Assembly: GCA_022750355.1 (NCBI GenBank)
Contig: JAKIVW010000052.1
Span: forward strand, 1-11,421
DNA: 11,421 nt
Direction: 5' to 3'
Source: Thermoplasmata archaeon
GTDB taxonomy: Archaea; Thermoplasmatota; Thermoplasmata; Lutacidiplasmatales; UBA184
Part shown: piece after piece, positions 1 through 6,415 of the stretch
How positions within the stretch are numbered: position 1 is the stretch's first letter
Layout of the letters: each line of letters begins with the position of its first letter
Notes under the pieces: generated by a model
Told to the model about the DNA's origin: nothing
Seen by the model: the letters and a program-made list of their open reading frames with translations, nothing else
Databases searched by the model: none
Program-made: the position numbers and the translations under genes

Positions 1-17
1 GCTCTTTTCCTAAGTTA

Positions 18-24
18 TTTATAG
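18..24 (+). promoter_or_regulatory. TATA box of the first gene (leaderless promoter)
   Basis: The sequence TTTATAG lies in the only clearly AT-rich patch at the left edge. Its centre is about 26 nt upstream of the ATG at 46, which is the usual archaeal TATA-to-transcription-start distance. Transcription would therefore begin at or next to that ATG, giving a leaderless mRNA. No Shine-Dalgarno sequence precedes the ATG, which agrees. Confidence 0.6.
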
Positions 25-45
25 GATACCTTCGAATTGAATCCC

Positions 46-738
46 ATGCGTGACGCCCCCGGTTCGCAGTCCAAGATCCCGGTGAAGCAGTACACCCTGC
101 GCAATCCGGTGCCCCTTCGGACGGCGGCGGACATCACGACCACCCGGTCGGGCATCCCGACCGATGTCATCCTCTCGGATATCGCCGGTCCGGTCGACTT
201 CGACTCGCTGGCCAAGGCGATCCGGCGCTCGGTGGGCCACGAAGGCATGCGGCCCGAGGACGCCCGCTCGATCGCCGCCCACGTGCTCAATTTCTTCGGA
301 TTCAACGAGCGGATCATCGACAACGTCCTGGAACCGGACGACCGCGATACGTTCTACATGCTCGAGGACACCGGCATCCTCGAGACCGAACGGGACGAGA
401 CCACGCTCTACGACGGCCGCGAGTGGCGCATCCACTACTGGATGTTCCGCAAGGACCGTATCTTCGACCTCGCTCGGGAGGAATCCGCCGCCATGGCGGC
501 CGCCGGCGAACAGGAGGTCGTCTACTCCTCGAATGCCAATCGGTCCGGTGGGTTCCTGCTCCCCCACGGGGAGCACGGCACCGGTCTCGCCGCCCACGCC
601 GTCTACCACGAACTGGGCGATGAGGTCTGGCTCGAGCGCAAGCAGAACCCGATGCCCGCCCCGCGGGTCCCCTCGGCCCCCAAGCCCCGCCGGCGAGCCG
701 CGGCCCCCACGACCCACTCGGTGGTCCGAGACCTTTAG
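46..738 (+). CDS. Conserved archaeal protein of unknown function (DUF6015-like)
   Basis: This encodes 230 residues. I chose the ATG at 46 because a TATA box sits 26 nt upstream; an in-frame TTG at 37 would add three residues. The conserved part appears to be about residues 50-140, with VDFDSLAKAIRRSVGHEG, DRDTFYMLEDTGIL and LYDGREWRIHYW. From memory this pattern matches an archaeal family catalogued as DUF6015, common in Thermoplasmata; I could not check it. No catalytic motif, signal peptide or membrane helix is visible. The last 40 residues are proline/arginine/alanine-rich and probably disordered. trmY follows after 22 nt on the same strand, so co-transcription is likely, but that does not establish a function. 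I am confident it is a real gene, less so of the family name. Confidence 0.8.
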   Translation: MRDAPGSQSKIPVKQYTLRNPVPLRTAADITTTRSGIPTDVILSDIAGPVDFDSLAKAIRRSVGHEGMRPEDARSIAAHVLNFFGFNERIIDNVLEPDDRDTFYMLEDTGILETERDETTLYDGREWRIHYWMFRKDRIFDLAREESAAMAAAGEQEVVYSSNANRSGGFLLPHGEHGTGLAAHAVYHELGDEVWLERKQNPMPAPRVPSAPKPRRRAAAPTTHSVVRDL

Positions 739-760
739 CGCCGGGGCGCCTCGCTCCGCC

Positions 761-1417
761 GTGCGCCGGTTCCTGCTCCTGGCCCACCGCGTACCCCCGA
801 ACGGGGCGTTCACGTTGAACGACCTCGCCGGCGGGGCCGGTCGCATGGACGAGGTGGCCCGGGCGGTCTCCACGGCGTTCACCCTATCGAACGACCTGCG
901 GCGCGACACCGAGGTGACGATCCTGTTCGTGGCCCAGCCCCCGCCGGTCGCTCGGAGGGTCGATATCGTCGGGGCCCGGGTCCGGTACTTGAACCCGGAC
1001 GAGCGCTCGACGGCGGCCCTCGTCAAGAACGCCCTCGTCCGCTCGGCGGGCTACCCCCAGCCGCTGGAATCGTCCCCCGGGCTTCGGGTCGGGCCCGTGG
1101 ACCCTCCCACCGCCCTCGCCGAGTTCCTCCAGCTCCCCGGGGCCGTCTGGCTCACGGAGAGCGGCTCCCCCATCGCGGACTGGACGCCGACCGACGGGTC
1201 GATCGCCGCCGTCGTCTCGGACCCGTACGACCCGTCCGAGTCCGAAGTCGCCCTCCTGTCGAATTCCGGGGTTCCGCAACTGTCCGTCGGACCCCGGAGC
1301 CTGAGGACGTCCCAGGTGATCGACCTCGTGCATGCCTCGCTGGACGCGCGAGAGGGCCCCCGACCCTCGGAGACGGGGTCTAGTGGGCCACGAGCGAACC
1401 CGGGCTCTTCGTCCTGA
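761..1417 (+). CDS. trmY: tRNA (pseudouridine(54)-N(1))-methyltransferase TrmY
   Basis: TrmY is an archaeal SPOUT-fold enzyme that uses S-adenosylmethionine to convert pseudouridine-54 in the tRNA T-loop to N1-methylpseudouridine. The 218-residue protein starts MRRFLLLAHRVPP and continues FTLNDLAGGAGRMDEVAR (residues 17-34) and FTLSNDLRRDTEV, which follow the family N-terminus closely. The C-terminal knot region has VSDPYDPSESEVALL (152-166) and VPQLSVGPRSLRTSQVI (171-187), matching the SAM-binding segment. The GTG at 761 is chosen because it places the protein start exactly at the family N-terminus; the open frame extends further upstream without family similarity. No strong ribosome binding site is seen. 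About 20 residues after the family core form an S/G/P-rich tail, whose codons overlap the 3' end of the convergent FtsZ-like gene. Confidence 0.9.
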   Translation: MRRFLLLAHRVPPNGAFTLNDLAGGAGRMDEVARAVSTAFTLSNDLRRDTEVTILFVAQPPPVARRVDIVGARVRYLNPDERSTAALVKNALVRSAGYPQPLESSPGLRVGPVDPPTALAEFLQLPGAVWLTESGSPIADWTPTDGSIAAVVSDPYDPSESEVALLSNSGVPQLSVGPRSLRTSQVIDLVHASLDAREGPRPSETGSSGPRANPGSSS

Positions 1418-2402
1418 GCGCCTCTCGGACCGTGCGGGGCCGCAGGCCGCCGACGACCGCCGTAAGCCGCACCACCTCGCTCGGCTCCGACCGGACCCGG
1501 GTCCCGAGGACGAGGCGCTCGGGTTCTCCCAGGCGATGTCGCAGCGCGCGCAGCACCCGATCGAGGGTCCCGAGGGTCAGGTTCGAGCCCCCATCGAGAT
1601 GGACGAGCACCGAGGGGCGCTCGGCGATCCGATAATCGAGCAGGGTCTCGTTGAGGGCCTCTTGCACGAGTTTCTCGGGCTCGGAGATGTGGTACTCTCC
1701 GACGACGAGGGTCGAGAGGTCCGACGCGCGGAGGTGATTCTTGAGGCTGGCAAAGTCGACGGAGATCTGGGAGGGGTTCTCGACCATGTCGACCAGGCTC
1801 GAGACGAGGGAGTGGACGTACGCGTTCCGGACTTGGAAGACGCGGTGGATCGGCAGCGACTCAAATCGTCGAAGTTTCTCGTTGGCCAGTGCGAGGAGGA
1901 ACCCTCCCATGCCCTCGAGGTCGGCGACCGCCGCCTCGACGTTCTCGCGTCGGCTGGTGTTGGTATCGAGCTCGACCTGAAACGGGAGGAACGCGACCGG
2001 GATCGGCAGGGTGTCCGTCTCCCGAAGCGCGCGAGAGAGGAACGGGAGGAGGGCGCTGCCGGTGCCCCCTCCCAGACCCGCGAGGAGGAACACGATCTCG
2101 AACGGCCGCAGTCGCCGGAGAAGCTCTTCCCGCCCTTCCTCGGCGCCCCGAAGGACCGCATCCCGGTCCCCGCCGCTGCCGCGCCCCTTGAGCTCGCGAT
2201 GGGCAAGCAGGATCCGCTCCTCGACCCCGGTCCGCAGGAGATGGTTCGCGTCGGTGTTGACCGCAAAGGCGCGGACGCCGGGGATGCCGAGCGCGAGGAG
2301 GTCGGAGACCGACTCGCTGCCGGCGCCCCCGAGGCCGACGACCGCGATCGATGGCGTGACCGCGAGAGAGGCCCACGAGTCGACGTCGGGCAGGTTCGTC
2401 AT
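1380..2402 (-). CDS. Divergent FtsZ/tubulin-superfamily protein with a degenerate T7 loop
   Basis: The protein has 340 residues and both FtsZ domains. GTP-binding elements are present: GLGGAGS (23-29), NTDANHL (49-55), GRGSGGD (73-79, T3-like), the tubulin signature GLGGGTGS (109-116), and ANEKL (173-177). The C-terminal domain runs through LTL (285-287) to VVRLTAVVGGL (320-330). The T7 loop, which completes the GTPase site of the next subunit, reads ISVDFAS (213-219). FtsZ normally has N-x-D-x-x-D here, so S214 and S219 replace the conserved Asn and the catalytic-side Asp; only D216 remains. The usual FtsZ C-terminal linker and partner-binding tail is missing. The start is the ATG at 2402, with GGTGA 4 nt upstream; the frame is open to 2462 but those residues overlap the RHH gene. 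It lies 16 nt after the RHH gene. It should bind GTP and perhaps polymerise; hydrolysis is doubtful. I cannot tell from sequence alone whether it is FtsZ2, CetZ or another branch. Confidence 0.85.
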   Translation of the reverse strand: MTNLPDVDSWASLAVTPSIAVVGLGGAGSESVSDLLALGIPGVRAFAVNTDANHLLRTGVEERILLAHRELKGRGSGGDRDAVLRGAEEGREELLRRLRPFEIVFLLAGLGGGTGSALLPFLSRALRETDTLPIPVAFLPFQVELDTNTSRRENVEAAVADLEGMGGFLLALANEKLRRFESLPIHRVFQVRNAYVHSLVSSLVDMVENPSQISVDFASLKNHLRASDLSTLVVGEYHISEPEKLVQEALNETLLDYRIAERPSVLVHLDGGSNLTLGTLDRVLRALRHRLGEPERLVLGTRVRSEPSEVVRLTAVVGGLRPRTVREALRTKSPGSLVAH

Positions 2403-2418
2403 GCGCTCACCCCCGCCG

Positions 2419-2781
2419 TCAGGGCGGTGGGGAGCCCTCGGTGGCGAGCGCCTCCCCCTCACGTCGGTGGGATCGGGTCGCCCCTACCTGCTCCAGTCGC
2501 CCGCGGATGTACTCCCGGACGGCGGAGCGCACGGCGTCGTCGACGCTGACCGAATTCCCTTCGCGAACGAACGCCTCGAGGCGGTTGTTGTCTTGTCGAG
2601 AGAGCTCGACCACGACCTTTCGGACGTTCTGGGGGGGAAGGTGGAGCTCGATGTACTGCTCGAGACCCTCGCGGATCGTATCGGAGATCGTCGGAGAGCC
2701 TCGAACGTCCTGGATCTGCTTCAGCTTGTCGATCAGTTCCTGCGGGATCCTGACGGTCACCCGCTCGGAAGTGTCGACCAT
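2419..2781 (-). CDS. Tandem ribbon-helix-helix (RHH/CopG-type) transcription regulator
   Basis: This 120-residue protein appears to carry two RHH units in one chain. Unit 1 has the strand RVTVRI (7-12), helix A from about 14 to 25 and helix B from about 30 to 45 (TISDTIREGLEQYIE). Unit 2 has the strand RKVVVEL (54-60), helix A about 61-73 and helix B about 78-95 (VDDAVRSAVREYIRGRL). Most RHH proteins have one unit and dimerise, so this could be a single-chain pseudo-dimer. The last 25 residues are charged and proline-rich. It is the first gene of an operon with the FtsZ-like gene, resembling cdrS-ftsZ2 of haloarchaea, where an RHH protein controls the cell-division tubulin homologue. TGTCTG half-sites lie directly upstream of its ATG, so autoregulation is likely. 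The ATG at 2781 is the natural start; no Shine-Dalgarno sequence is visible. Confidence 0.85.
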   Translation of the reverse strand: MVDTSERVTVRIPQELIDKLKQIQDVRGSPTISDTIREGLEQYIELHLPPQNVRKVVVELSRQDNNRLEAFVREGNSVSVDDAVRSAVREYIRGRLEQVGATRSHRREGEALATEGSPPP

Positions 2782-2814
2782 GTCTGTCAGACAAGACCCC
2801 TATCTTTGTCTGAC
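2781..2814 (-). promoter_or_regulatory. Candidate operator: three TGTCTG half-sites at the RHH gene start
   Basis: On the + strand TGTCTG occurs at 2781-2786 and 2807-2812, and its complement CAGACA at 2788-2793. The first two form a perfect inverted repeat around one base (2781-2793). The second and third extend to a perfect 9-bp inverted repeat, GTCAGACAA (2786-2794) and TTGTCTGAC (2806-2814), with an 11-bp spacer. The block abuts the RHH start codon and covers where a promoter or transcription start would lie (AAAGATA at 2801-2807 on the minus strand is a weak TATA candidate). Binding by the adjacent RHH protein is inference from position and symmetry. Confidence 0.6.
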
Positions 2815-3014
2815 GATTGACATATCGTCTTCCTTCTATTTGAACCCGGCCGCCCGCCGGGCACGAGGACGGGCGCGGGTCTCCGGTGCGTAGTGTCGGA
2901 CGGTTACAACACGCCTTGAAGTGGACGGACCCGTCTCCGCCGCCCATGGGGGGATTCACCTCGAGCGCCGAGGTACGCGCACTTCCCTCCCCGTGGGGAA
3001 AGACGGAGAAAGGG

Positions 3015-3518
3015 ATGACCGCGCTCCGGCTGGGGCTCGGTCTCCTCTGGGCCGTGAACCTCGTCTACATTTTCGATCCGTCCAATCAATTTTGGTCCGG
3101 CTTTGGTTCCACGGCCGCTTCCTACTCGTCGCAGACGTTGGGCGGGGGCGGTTTGGCGTTGTTCGTAGCGGACCACCCTCTCCTTTTTGCCGGCCTCATC
3201 GCGGGCGTGACTCTCTACCTGGCGGTGGCCTTCCTCCTGGGACTGAGTGCGCGGGCCGCTTGCGTGGTCGGCGCCCTGTTCAATCTGGCCCTGTTGATGA
3301 CCCAGTGGACCCAGATCTCGACGTTTCCGGGATCCACCGATGTGGGAGCGCAGCCTCTCTACCTCGCGATGTACGTCGCCCTCTTCCTCGGGTACGATTC
3401 GCCCCGATACACGCTCGACCACCTCCTCACCGTCCCCCTGAGTCGTTGGTTCCGGATCCGGCGACCGGTGAACCTTCCGTTCGCCGACCGCACGGGTGAG
3501 TCGGTCCGCGGGTCTTGA
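3015..3518 (+). CDS. DoxX-like four-helix membrane protein
   Basis: This encodes 167 residues. Hydrophobic segments at about 3-20, 55-77, 80-97 and 112-126 predict four membrane helices. The N-terminal LRLGLGLLWAVNLVYIF and the later TDVGAQPLYLAMYVALFLG recall the DoxX/DoxD superfamily, some members of which are quinone-linked membrane subunits; most have no known function. I see no residues that would assign a reaction. The ATG at 3015 is preferred because GGAG lies 6 nt upstream and it opens directly into helix 1. An in-frame ATG at 2946 would add 23 residues, and a weak TATA-like GGTTACAA near 2900-2907 would suit that longer form. The C-terminal 40 residues are basic and soluble. The gene stands alone, divergent from the RHH operon. 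The family assignment is tentative. Confidence 0.6.
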   Translation: MTALRLGLGLLWAVNLVYIFDPSNQFWSGFGSTAASYSSQTLGGGGLALFVADHPLLFAGLIAGVTLYLAVAFLLGLSARAACVVGALFNLALLMTQWTQISTFPGSTDVGAQPLYLAMYVALFLGYDSPRYTLDHLLTVPLSRWFRIRRPVNLPFADRTGESVRGS

Positions 3519-3699
3519 ACCGCGCGCGCGCGGTCCATCCCTGTTCGCTCCGACGGGGGCGGGAGTGTGGCAGAAAGCTCCGGCACGCAGACCGGAGTGA
3601 GGTCGGACCGAAAGTCGATTCCAAATGCTTCGCCCTCCCGGGAAGAGGAGGAAAGAAGTTGCGGGCCGAACCCGAGCGGCGACCCTGCGGTGACGCGAT
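3519..3699. other. Gene-free 181-nt gap with hairpins
   Basis: This gap lies between two convergent genes. It begins with a perfect 14-bp palindrome (3519-3532, ACCGCGC followed by its complement) directly after the DoxX-like stop codon. A second hairpin has stem CTCCGG (3578-3583) pairing with CCGGAG (3592-3597) around an 8-nt loop. There is no T-tract typical of archaeal terminators, no tRNA-like fold and no convincing reading frame. The hairpins could mark transcript 3' ends or a small RNA; nothing decides between these. Confidence 0.4.
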
Positions 3700-4017
3700 C
3701 TATCCTTTGGTCAACGGATTGCCGATCACCCAAAAATGACGGTCGCCGGTGATCGACTCCGGTGCCTCGTCCCCGCCGATGAGTCCCTCCTTGAGCCACT
3801 TCTCGAGTCGCTGTGCGATCTCGGCCACGGCGGCGCCCGAGTCCATTTCGCTCGTGGAGGAGGGGCGACCGTCCGTCGGGACGAACCCTCTCGACTTGAG
3901 TCCCTTCCAGATCTGATCCGCGGTCACCGGCCGCCCCCGGTGCCGGGCGAGGAACGCGAGGATGAATGCGTCGGCGACATCGTCGGGGTCCACGCTGGCT
4001 TGAAACTGTATCTTCAT
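3700..4017 (-). CDS. Small hypothetical protein, possibly a winged-helix-like domain
   Basis: I do not recognise this 105-residue protein. It starts MKIQFQASVDPDDVADAF, and residues 31-45 (VTADQIWKGLKSRGF) look like a helix-turn-helix segment, followed by an S/T-rich loop, a charged helix (64-78, VAEIAQRLEKWLKEG) and the end HFWVIGNPLTKG. That order resembles a small winged-helix fold, but this is a guess from predicted helices. There is no signal peptide or membrane helix. The ATG at 4017 is chosen because the coding-like stretch begins there and a TATA-like GATATATC lies about 36 nt upstream, leaving a leader of roughly 9 nt that contains GAGG. The gene is divergent from the tandem-GNAT gene, with 105 nt between the start codons. 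Confidence 0.6.
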   Translation of the reverse strand: MKIQFQASVDPDDVADAFILAFLARHRGRPVTADQIWKGLKSRGFVPTDGRPSSTSEMDSGAAVAEIAQRLEKWLKEGLIGGDEAPESITGDRHFWVIGNPLTKG

Positions 4018-4028
4018 GGCATCGGCCT

Positions 4029-4057
4029 CTCGGGTCGGAAACCCGAGGGATATATCA
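4029..4057. promoter_or_regulatory. Palindromic TATA-like box and adjacent inverted repeat
   Basis: GATATATC (4050-4057) is a perfect palindrome in the divergent intergenic region. Read leftward it sits about 26 nt from a start point near 4026, just ahead of the small hypothetical gene. Read rightward it would start a transcript near 4080, giving the GNAT gene a leader of about 43 nt. Beside it, CTCGGGT (4029-4035) and ACCCGAG (4041-4047) form a 7-bp inverted repeat with a 5-nt spacer, located where a repressor or leader hairpin could affect the leftward transcript. Confidence 0.45.
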
Positions 4058-4122
4058 TTCCCGATACGAGATCCGGCCGCCGGGGGCGACGAGCCCTTGA
4101 AGGGGGCGTTACTGGTGCGTGC

Positions 4123-5166
4123 ATGGCCGAGGCGTCCGGGGAGATCGAACTGGCCCCGATGTCCGGCGACGTACCCGCCGCCATCGAACTCTGCCGCTCG
4201 GCGCTGGTGGCGGCCTTCTCTCGTTCGGGTCCGGCCGCGGACGCCGAACCGCGCATCGCCATCGTCTCCGAACAAATCCGGTCGGGGCGAATGGCCGAAG
4301 GACGCCTCGTCCGGATCGACGGCCAGCCGGTCGGAGTGGCGTTGTGGGAGACGGGGCATCCCTCGGGGATCACGCTGCAGACGCTGTATCTCCGTCCCGA
4401 AGTCGGCCGGCCCCGCGCGTACGAGGCGTTATTTCGGAAGCTCGTGGACACGGCCGGTCCGATCGTGTTCGCTCCGGGAGGCCTCGTCGGTCTGACCCCC
4501 GCGGAGGAAGCGACTCTCCTGCGGGGGCGAGGGTTCGGGTCGTTCGCGAGGTCCGAGATGCGCTGGCCGCCGTCGGCGGAACTCCCGGCGTCGCGACCTC
4601 CGGACGGGATCCAGATCCGGCCGGTGCGACCGGACGACGAACCGACCGTCGCGCTCCTGCACCGCGCGGCCTTCGGAGGGACCTTCGACCAGTACATGTA
4701 CCTCAGCGACCCCGACCCCGCGACCGACGCGGCGCACGCGATCCGCGAGATGATGTCCTCGCGGTACGGGGAGTTCTTGGGATGGGCGTCGTCGCTCGCA
4801 GAGGCGGGCGGCCGTCCGCGGGGCGCGTCCCTCGTGGTGCGGGCGCCCTACGGCCCGCTGCTGATCAGCGTCATGGTCGACCGGGTTTCCCAGGGTGCCG
4901 GGGTCGGGCGCGCCCTCGTGGTCGCGAACCTCCGCGCCTTACGGGCCCGGGGCGAGACGGTGGCGGCCCTCAACGTGACCGAGGGGAACGAACGCGCGAT
5001 TCGCCTCTACGAGGGCCTCGGATTTGTCCGCACGCTCGGTCCGGAACAGTCCTGGTATTCGCGCGCCGCGATCCCGGTCGCGCCCGGCGAGACCCCTAGT
5101 GGCCCGTCGAGCTCGGGGAGCTGGGGTACGAGAGGTTCCGCAGAGAACCGAACGCCGCGAACATGA
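4123..5166 (+). CDS. Tandem GNAT-family N-acetyltransferase-like protein
   Basis: The 347-residue protein looks like two GNAT domains in a row. The C-terminal domain (about 163-325) has the acetyl-CoA pyrophosphate loop QGAGVGRA (257-264) after the strand LLISVMVD, and the typical NERAIRLYEGLGF (289-301). The N-terminal domain (about 6-148) has GNAT-like strand spacing (RLVRIDGQPVGVALWE, then LQTLYLRPEV) but RPEVGRPRAYEAL stands where the Q/R-x-x-G-x-G loop should be, so it probably does not bind acetyl-CoA. Two-domain GNATs with one active half are known, for example mycothiol synthase; the acceptor here cannot be predicted. The start is the ATG at 4123, with GGTG 5 nt upstream. The C-terminal S/G/T-rich 25 residues overlap the convergent MFS gene by 71 nt and may be neutral read-on. 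Confidence 0.75.
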   Translation: MAEASGEIELAPMSGDVPAAIELCRSALVAAFSRSGPAADAEPRIAIVSEQIRSGRMAEGRLVRIDGQPVGVALWETGHPSGITLQTLYLRPEVGRPRAYEALFRKLVDTAGPIVFAPGGLVGLTPAEEATLLRGRGFGSFARSEMRWPPSAELPASRPPDGIQIRPVRPDDEPTVALLHRAAFGGTFDQYMYLSDPDPATDAAHAIREMMSSRYGEFLGWASSLAEAGGRPRGASLVVRAPYGPLLISVMVDRVSQGAGVGRALVVANLRALRARGETVAALNVTEGNERAIRLYEGLGFVRTLGPEQSWYSRAAIPVAPGETPSGPSSSGSWGTRGSAENRTPRT

Positions 5167-6409
5167 ACACCCCGAAGACGAGGATCGTCGCTCCGGCGAA
5201 GAAGTAGGTGCCCTGGACACCGGCCGCGACCGTCAACTCGCCGCCGGCGTACTGGCCGACCGGAACGAGCGCGTAGCTCCCCACCTCGTCCGCCGAGAAG
5301 ACGCGTCCCATCATCTCGTCCGGGACGGTCGACTGGATGGTCGACAGGAAGACCGTCGTGAACATCCCGGGGATCGTTCCGAACAGGAAGATGATGGGGA
5401 GCGCGAGCCAGATCGTGTGGACGAGCGCCAGCGCGAACAGTGAGCCTCCGAGCGCGCAGGTCAGTCCGATCAACCACCGACCGGCCCGCGGTTCGAACCG
5501 GACGTTCGCGACCAGGACAAATCCCGCCGAGGCACCGACGGTCGCGGCGGCGACCATCGCCCCGTACCAGATCCCTTGGGTGAGTCCGAGCCAGCTGGTG
5601 ACGTAGAGGGCGAGTTCGACGGTCGCGAGGGCGACCAGGAAGTTGATCACGAGCGCCGCGACCGTGATCTGGAGGAGCGAGCGATGCTGGCGGAGGTACG
5701 CGAACCCGTTGCGCGCATCGCGGAGGAGCGAGCGAGCGGGGCCGGTCCGGGAGACCGACAGGTCGACGTCGACCCCGGAGAGCGCCACCTGGGTGACGAA
5801 CAGGAGGGCGAACGGGATCGCGAACGCATAGGCGGCGGGGGCGACCGTCAGCAGGACTCCGACGCCGATCGTGCCGGCGGCGCTGACCCCGCCGGCGATC
5901 GCGTAGATGGCGCCGTTGGCGCGCCCCAGGAGGTCGCGCCGCACGACCCGCGGGACGGAGGTGTTGAACGCGGGACGAAAGATCGTGGAGGAAACGATGA
6001 CCGCCGCCCAGAACGGGTAGATGAACAGGATCCACACGGGGACGTAGAAGCCGGGAGGCCCCGGCAGGTCGATCTGACCCGCGGGTTGGAAGACGAAGAG
6101 CGCGGCCAGGCCGGTCGTCGCGGCGACCCCGACGAGATTGACGAATCGCATCAACTTCCCGCGGTCGTACCGGTCGGCCAGCGCGCCGGAGTAGAACGCG
6201 GCGATGAGGGTCGGGACGGTCGAGGAGAGACCCAGCAGCGCGAGGGCCAACGCCGCGAAACTCGCACGGTGGTCGACGGGGTACGCCACGGCGACCGAGA
6301 AGAACAGGATCACGGACGCGGTCCCGGGGGCGGCGAATTGGAGAGCCCCGGCCGTCAGGAACGAGCCAAAAGAACGCTGGCGGAATAGTTCCGCGTACCG
6401 ACCGCTCAG
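5096..6409 (-). CDS. Major facilitator superfamily transporter (exporter type), probable CTG start
   Basis: The sequence encodes about 437 residues of a 12-helix MFS protein of the drug/siderophore-exporter (MFS_3-like) type. The family loop between helices 2 and 3 is clear as GALADRYDRGKL, with a second-half counterpart around VPDEMMGRVFSADEVGS. The substrate cannot be predicted. The first ordinary start is the GTG at 6313, but it falls in the middle of helix 1. The open frame continues upstream through RYAELFRQRSFGSFLTAG, which matches the family N-terminus, with no ATG, GTG or TTG before the stop at 6454. A CTG at 6409 has a strong GGTGGAGG 6 nt upstream and a TATA-like CTTAATTC about 43 nt upstream, so I place the start there. 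It is divergent from pelota and overlaps the tandem-GNAT gene at its 3' end. Confidence 0.8.
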   Translation of the reverse strand: MSGRYAELFRQRSFGSFLTAGALQFAAPGTASVILFFSVAVAYPVDHRASFAALALALLGLSSTVPTLIAAFYSGALADRYDRGKLMRFVNLVGVAATTGLAALFVFQPAGQIDLPGPPGFYVPVWILFIYPFWAAVIVSSTIFRPAFNTSVPRVVRRDLLGRANGAIYAIAGGVSAAGTIGVGVLLTVAPAAYAFAIPFALLFVTQVALSGVDVDLSVSRTGPARSLLRDARNGFAYLRQHRSLLQITVAALVINFLVALATVELALYVTSWLGLTQGIWYGAMVAAATVGASAGFVLVANVRFEPRAGRWLIGLTCALGGSLFALALVHTIWLALPIIFLFGTIPGMFTTVFLSTIQSTVPDEMMGRVFSADEVGSYALVPVGQYAGGELTVAAGVQGTYFFAGATILVFGVFMFAAFGSLRNLSYPSSPSSTGH

Positions 6410-6415
6410 GAGGTG

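Noticed and set aside
2403..2462. An upstream in-frame start for the FtsZ-like gene, adding 20 residues.
   Set aside because: The added residues are R/P/G-rich and overlap the RHH gene, and GGTGA sits 4 nt before the ATG at 2402.
1332..2549. A long + strand open frame antisense to the FtsZ-like gene.
   Set aside because: Its composition is highly biased (E/D/R/G) and it has no recognisable motif, whereas the minus strand encodes a full tubulin-superfamily protein.
1380..2781. A TubZ/TubR-like plasmid partition cassette.
   Set aside because: TubR is a winged-helix protein, while this regulator is RHH. There are no centromere-like iterons beyond three half-sites, and the surroundings are chromosomal housekeeping genes.
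3519..3532. The GC palindrome as an intrinsic terminator or replication origin element.
   Set aside because: There is no following T-tract, no origin-binding repeats and no AT-rich unwinding region.
5490..5499. GGTTCGAACC, resembling a tRNA T-arm consensus.
   Set aside because: It lies within the MFS coding sequence, and no matching acceptor, D or anticodon arms are found around it.
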